From Prevotella sp. (GTDB lineage: Bacteria > Bacteroidota > Bacteroidia > Bacteroidales > Bacteroidaceae): 10,564 bases of DNA. Shown here piece after piece: positions 7,741 through 10,564 of the stretch. How positions within the stretch are numbered: position 1 is the first letter of the stretch; every line of letters begins with the position of its first letter. Below the pieces are notes generated by a model. That model was given only the letters and a program-made list of their open reading frames with translations, did not search any database and had not been told where the DNA came from. Made by a program: the position numbers and the translations under genes. The stretch lies in assembly GCA_021203705.1 (NCBI GenBank), contig JAJQAR010000145.1:1-10564 (forward strand), given 5' to 3'.

Positions 7741-8478
7741 TTATTTAGTTGCGTAATAGAATATACATGTTCCGAATGTCAGACTTTTAAGTCCTACTTC
7801 CGAGAACCCTGTTCTTTTCAATGCCCCGACTACGACTTCACCCTTTGGAAAGGCTTCTATCGTGTTAGTCAGGTAGGAGTATGCCTTTTTGTCTTTCGAC
7901 ACTATTGTTCCATATAACTGGAGTACTGTATGTGAATATAACCAGAACAGTTGTTTCATAGGAAATCCTGTAGGGCAACTCAGTTCCAATATACTCGCAT
8001 GTCCGCCTTTTTTCAACACGCGGCACATTTCTTTCAGAGCTGCGTCGAGGTCTTGGAAGTTTCTTATACCAAAGGCGGCAGTAATGGCATCAAACGTATT
8101 GTCGGGAAATTCCAATCTCTCACAATCCCCTCTTTCAAAGGAAATCACATTATCCTTTCCCTCATTCTTAGCTTTTTCCCTGCCGATGCGCATCATCTCA
8201 TCAGAAATATCAATGCCGATTATCTTTTGTGGTTTCAGTATATCAGCGACGAGCAATGCGAAATCTCCTGTTCCGGTAGCAACGTCAAGCACAGATTGCG
8301 GTTTGAAAGGCAGGAGCCACGTTATTGCTTTCCGTCTCCAAGAACGGTCAATACCAAATGACAATCGGTGGTTAAGAGCATCGTAAGAATGAGCAATACC
8401 GTTGAACATTTTCTCCACTTGCCTGCTCTTTTCCTGCGAGTTGCCGTAAGGCATTATTCTTTCTTGGGAGTATGGCAT
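7741..8478 (-). CDS. menG: Demethylmenaquinone methyltransferase (MenG/UbiE)
   Basis: MenG/UbiE is a SAM-dependent C-methyltransferase that makes menaquinone from demethylmenaquinone. Most Bacteroidota use menaquinone, so menG fits better than a ubiquinone role. The protein has 245 residues. Motifs: [20 protein letters not shown] from 23, the SAM-binding motif [11 protein letters not shown] at 65-74, the acidic IGIDIS at 87-92 and [10 protein letters not shown] at 132-141, which is characteristic of the UbiE/COQ5 family. I use the first ATG (8476-8478) because [12 protein letters not shown] aligns with N-termini I recall from Bacteroides homologues. Met-9 is the alternative. The start is 2 nt after the purC stop, so translation is probably coupled. 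It ends in TAA. Confidence 0.93.
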   Translation of the reverse strand: MPYSQERIMPYGNSQEKSRQVEKMFNGIAHSYDALNHRLSFGIDRSWRRKAITWLLPFKPQSVLDVATGTGDFALLVADILKPQKIIGIDISDEMMRIGREKAKNEGKDNVISFERGDCERLEFPDNTFDAITAAFGIRNFQDLDAALKEMCRVLKKGGHASILELSCPTGFPMKQLFWLYSHTVLQLYGTIVSKDKKAYSYLTNTIEAFPKGEVVVGALKRTGFSEVGLKSLTFGTCIFYYATK

Positions 8479-8480
8479 AG

Positions 8481-9425
8481 CTACTTACTGAGCCAGTCAG
8501 TAACGTTCTTCTCAATCCTTGCAGCCAAATCATCACTGCTTGCAGCCTTGTCAAACTTATCACCTGTGATGTTCTCAAAGAGTTCGATATAACGCTCACT
8601 TACACTGTCAGCGTATTCATCTGTTATCTCCGGCATCACCTGTCCAGGCTCATTCATGAAATTATGCTCTATGAGCCACTGGCGTACAAATTCCTTAGAT
8701 AATTGACGTTGAGGCTCACCCTTTGCGAATTTCTCCTCATATCCGTCGGCATAGAAATAGCGACTGGAGTCAGGAGTGTGTATCTCATCGATAAGATATA
8801 TCTTATCATCGCGCTTGCCAAATTCGTATTTCGTGTCCACGAGGATAAGACCATGCTTTGCTGCAATCTCTTGTCCGCGTGCGAAAATTTTGCGGGTATA
8901 ATCCTCTATTATCTCATAGTCCTCCTTGCTTACCAATCCCTGTGCTATAATCTCCTCCTTGGAAATGTTCAGATCGTGTCCCTCGTCAGCTTTCGTCGTA
9001 GGAGTGATGATAGGTTCAGGAAAACGTTCGTTTTCTTTCATGCCGTCAGGAAGCTTTACTCCGCATAATTCCCTGCATCCTTTCTTGTATTCTCTCCAAG
9101 CCGAGCCTGTTAGAATAGAGCGGATAATCATCTCTACTCTGAACCCCTCACATTTAAGACCCACTGTAACCATCGGGTCGGGTGTCGCTAATTTCCAGTT
9201 GGGACAGATGTCCGTGGTTTGGTCGAGAAACTTTGCTGCTATCTGGTTAAGAACTTGTCCCTTGAAAGGTATTCCCTTAGGCAGAATGACGTCAAAAGCG
9301 GAAATCCTATCGGTTGCCACCATTACGATAATGTCATCGTTGATGTTGTAAACGTCACGCACCTTACCATGGTAAACATCTTTCTGTCCATCGAAATGGA
9401 AGTCTGTTCTCGTCAATGCTTTCAT
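8481..9425 (-). CDS. purC: Phosphoribosylaminoimidazole-succinocarboxamide synthase (SAICAR synthetase)
   Basis: PurC joins CAIR and aspartate using ATP to form SAICAR in purine synthesis. The protein has 314 residues, the long form (E. coli is 237). Motifs seen: GKVRDVY at 20-26 (nucleotide-binding loop), [16 protein letters not shown] at 38-53, LTGSAWREY at 105-113, LVDTKYEFG at 195-203 and [13 protein letters not shown] at 212-224. The C-terminal extension carries [13 protein letters not shown] and [12 protein letters not shown], as in other long-form enzymes. The ATG lies 21 nt downstream of phoH, and the gap has no TAnnTTTG element, so it is probably transcribed from the phoH promoter. 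It ends in TAG, 2 nt before menG. It lies in the same gene run as purM. Confidence 0.96.
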   Translation of the reverse strand: MKALTRTDFHFDGQKDVYHGKVRDVYNINDDIIVMVATDRISAFDVILPKGIPFKGQVLNQIAAKFLDQTTDICPNWKLATPDPMVTVGLKCEGFRVEMIIRSILTGSAWREYKKGCRELCGVKLPDGMKENERFPEPIITPTTKADEGHDLNISKEEIIAQGLVSKEDYEIIEDYTRKIFARGQEIAAKHGLILVDTKYEFGKRDDKIYLIDEIHTPDSSRYFYADGYEEKFAKGEPQRQLSKEFVRQWLIEHNFMNEPGQVMPEITDEYADSVSERYIELFENITGDKFDKAASSDDLAARIEKNVTDWLSK

Positions 9426-9446
9426 ATTTGCTATATTTAAATTAAA

Positions 9447-10412
9447 CTATCTTGATTGTCCTTTTACCTCTTTCTCGAATTTCTCATATTTTTCGTAAGC
9501 GTCAACAATTCTTGTTACCAGTTTATGGCGAACAATATCTTTCTTGTTCAGCTCAACGAAACTTATCCCTTTAATATCCTTCAATATCCTCAACGACTGC
9601 ACCAAACCAGAGGTCTGCGAACCAGGCAGGTCTATCTGCGTCATGTCGCCGGTTATTATCATCTTTGTGTTCCAGCCCATACGTGTCAGGAACATACGTA
9701 TCTGTGCCGGTGTGGTGTTCTGTGCCTCATCGAGGATTACTACGGCATCATTGAGAGTCCTGCCCCTCATAAACGCCAATGGAGCAATCTGTATCACGTT
9801 TTTCTCCATCAGATCCTGCAATTTCACGGCAGGAATCATGTCTTCAAGAGCGTCATAAAGCGGTTGCAGATAAGGGTCTATCTTCTCTTTCATGTCACCA
9901 GGAAGAAAACCGAGCTTCTCGCCGGCTTCAACCGCAGGGCGACTCAAAATTATTTTCTTGGCCGACTTTTCTTTCAGGGCTTTCACGGCGAGAGCGATAC
10001 TAAGGTATGTCTTTCCCGTACCGGCTGGACCAGTTACGAAAATCATGTCATCCTTTTCGTAGGCATCGATGAGTTTCTGCTGGTTCTCACTTCTGCTTTT
10101 TATCGGATGCCCCGAAATACTGTACACCACTGCGTCTTTCGATGCGTCATCCTTTGTTTTTCGCCCCTTTACTATGTCGATAATGTCTTCATCATTTACG
10201 GAGTTGTATTTCAACACATGTAAGCGGATTTTCTCAATAGCCTCCTCGAAAGCCGCCGTTTGCTCCTCATCACCAAGTACTCTTATCACATTGCCGCGCG
10301 CCACTATCCTCATTTTGGGATATAACGCTTTAAGCATTTGGAAATGTGCATTGTTAACGCCATAAAATATTACGGGGTCAATGTCTTCGAGTACGATATG
10401 TCTTTCTATCAA
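9447..10412 (-). CDS. phoH: PhoH family ATPase
   Basis: A PhoH-like P-loop ATPase. The family is linked to RNA metabolism and often carries a KH-like RNA-binding N-terminus, but its exact role here is unknown. With the TTG start at 10410-10412 the protein has 321 residues. A KH-like segment with RIVARGNVIRVLGDEE lies at about 35-50. Walker A GPAGTGKT is at 128-135 and Walker B VVILDEAQ at 224-231. Other family motifs are RPAVEAGEKLGFLPGD, RGRTLNDA and ITGDMTQIDLPG. The frame stays open to ATGs at 10448 and 10469, but those starts would lie within or just upstream of a strong promoter. The TTG start gives (M)IERHIVLEDIDPV, matching homologue N-termini I recall. Ends in TAG. First gene of the run. 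Confidence 0.92.
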   Translation of the reverse strand: MIERHIVLEDIDPVIFYGVNNAHFQMLKALYPKMRIVARGNVIRVLGDEEQTAAFEEAIEKIRLHVLKYNSVNDEDIIDIVKGRKTKDDASKDAVVYSISGHPIKSRSENQQKLIDAYEKDDMIFVTGPAGTGKTYLSIALAVKALKEKSAKKIILSRPAVEAGEKLGFLPGDMKEKIDPYLQPLYDALEDMIPAVKLQDLMEKNVIQIAPLAFMRGRTLNDAVVILDEAQNTTPAQIRMFLTRMGWNTKMIITGDMTQIDLPGSQTSGLVQSLRILKDIKGISFVELNKKDIVRHKLVTRIVDAYEKYEKFEKEVKGQSR

Positions 10413-10437
10413 ATTATATGCTTTATCAATTATGCTG

Positions 10438-10466
10438 CAAAAATACATAAAAAAAATAAGATACAA
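10438..10466 (-). promoter_or_regulatory. Bacteroidota-type promoter for phoH and the downstream gene run
   Basis: On the minus strand a TTG (10464-10466) is followed after 18 nt by TATTTTTG (10438-10445), an exact match to the -7 consensus TAnnTTTG with a normal spacer. Transcription would start at roughly 10430, about 18 nt before the TTG start codon of phoH. This is the only well-formed promoter I see in the window and could drive phoH through lpxA. It overlaps the possible N-terminal extension of phoH, which argues for the shorter start. The motif is seen directly; activity is inferred. Confidence 0.65.
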
Positions 10467-10564
10467 CACAACATAGATAATTTAAATTTGTGACTTTCTA
10501 AGTCAATAAATGCTTCAATATGTTGCCCACTTTTCTATTTGAGTCTGTCATCATTACACTAAAC
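10467..10564 (-). other. Upstream region of phoH with the possible 3' end of another gene
   Basis: This AT-rich stretch holds no recognisable gene. One minus-strand frame is open from the window edge to a TAG at 10498-10500, reading FSVMMTDSNRKVGNILKHLLT. It could be the C-terminus of an upstream gene or chance; I do not recognise it. A perfect 6-bp inverted repeat with a 3-nt loop (TGACTT at 10491-10496, AAGTCA at 10500-10505) spans that stop. It has no T-run after it on the minus strand, so it is at best a weak terminator. AATTTAAATT just downstream is a short AT palindrome. Confidence 0.3.

Noticed and set aside
9456..10223. 255-residue plus-strand open frame opposite phoH
   Set aside because: It lies wholly antisense to phoH, which has intact Walker motifs. 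Its translation has no recognisable domain and looks low-complexity and hydrophobic, as expected of a shadow frame.
1..10564. Mobile elements, CRISPR arrays, tRNA or rRNA genes, toxin or defence systems
   Set aside because: I found no spaced direct repeats, transposase motifs, terminal inverted repeats or RNA-gene signatures. Conserved housekeeping genes fill almost the whole window.

Overview
All convincing genes lie on the minus strand, closely packed and read from the right end of the window to the left. The content suggests a Bacteroidota genome, probably Prevotella-like. The reasons are the LpxC-FabZ fusion typical of that phylum, the long form of PurC, TAnnTTTG-type promoter elements, start codons without Shine-Dalgarno sequences, and protein sequences close to those I recall from Bacteroides and Prevotella. 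The genus is an inference from memory, not from a search.

In transcription order the layout is: a short upstream region with a promoter (10470-10564), phoH, purC, menG/ubiE, aroE, purM, prfA, pyrF, an HD-domain phosphohydrolase gene, lpxD, the lpxC-fabZ fusion, and the first 133 bases of lpxA, which runs off the left edge. Gaps between genes are 2-39 nt, and pyrF and the HD gene overlap by one base (TGATG). The stretch is therefore probably one long operon or several overlapping transcription units. A good Bacteroidota promoter lies just before phoH and a second candidate -7 element lies just before lpxD. The second could give the lipid A genes their own transcript.

The genes cover housekeeping biosynthesis: purines (purM, purC), pyrimidines (pyrF), shikimate (aroE) feeding chorismate and then menaquinone (menG), translation termination (prfA), an RNA-related ATPase (phoH), probable nucleotide hydrolysis (HD protein) and the first committed steps of lipid A synthesis (lpxA, lpxC, lpxD) with fatty-acid dehydration (fabZ).

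The one real anomaly is in lpxA. Its 16th codon is TAG in an otherwise well-conserved reading frame. The pattern fits two compensating one-base homopolymer changes that shift the short segment ATATAGG out of phase. I see no new multi-gene system, mobile element, CRISPR array, tRNA or rRNA. Apart from lpxA, this is an ordinary conserved Bacteroidota core region.
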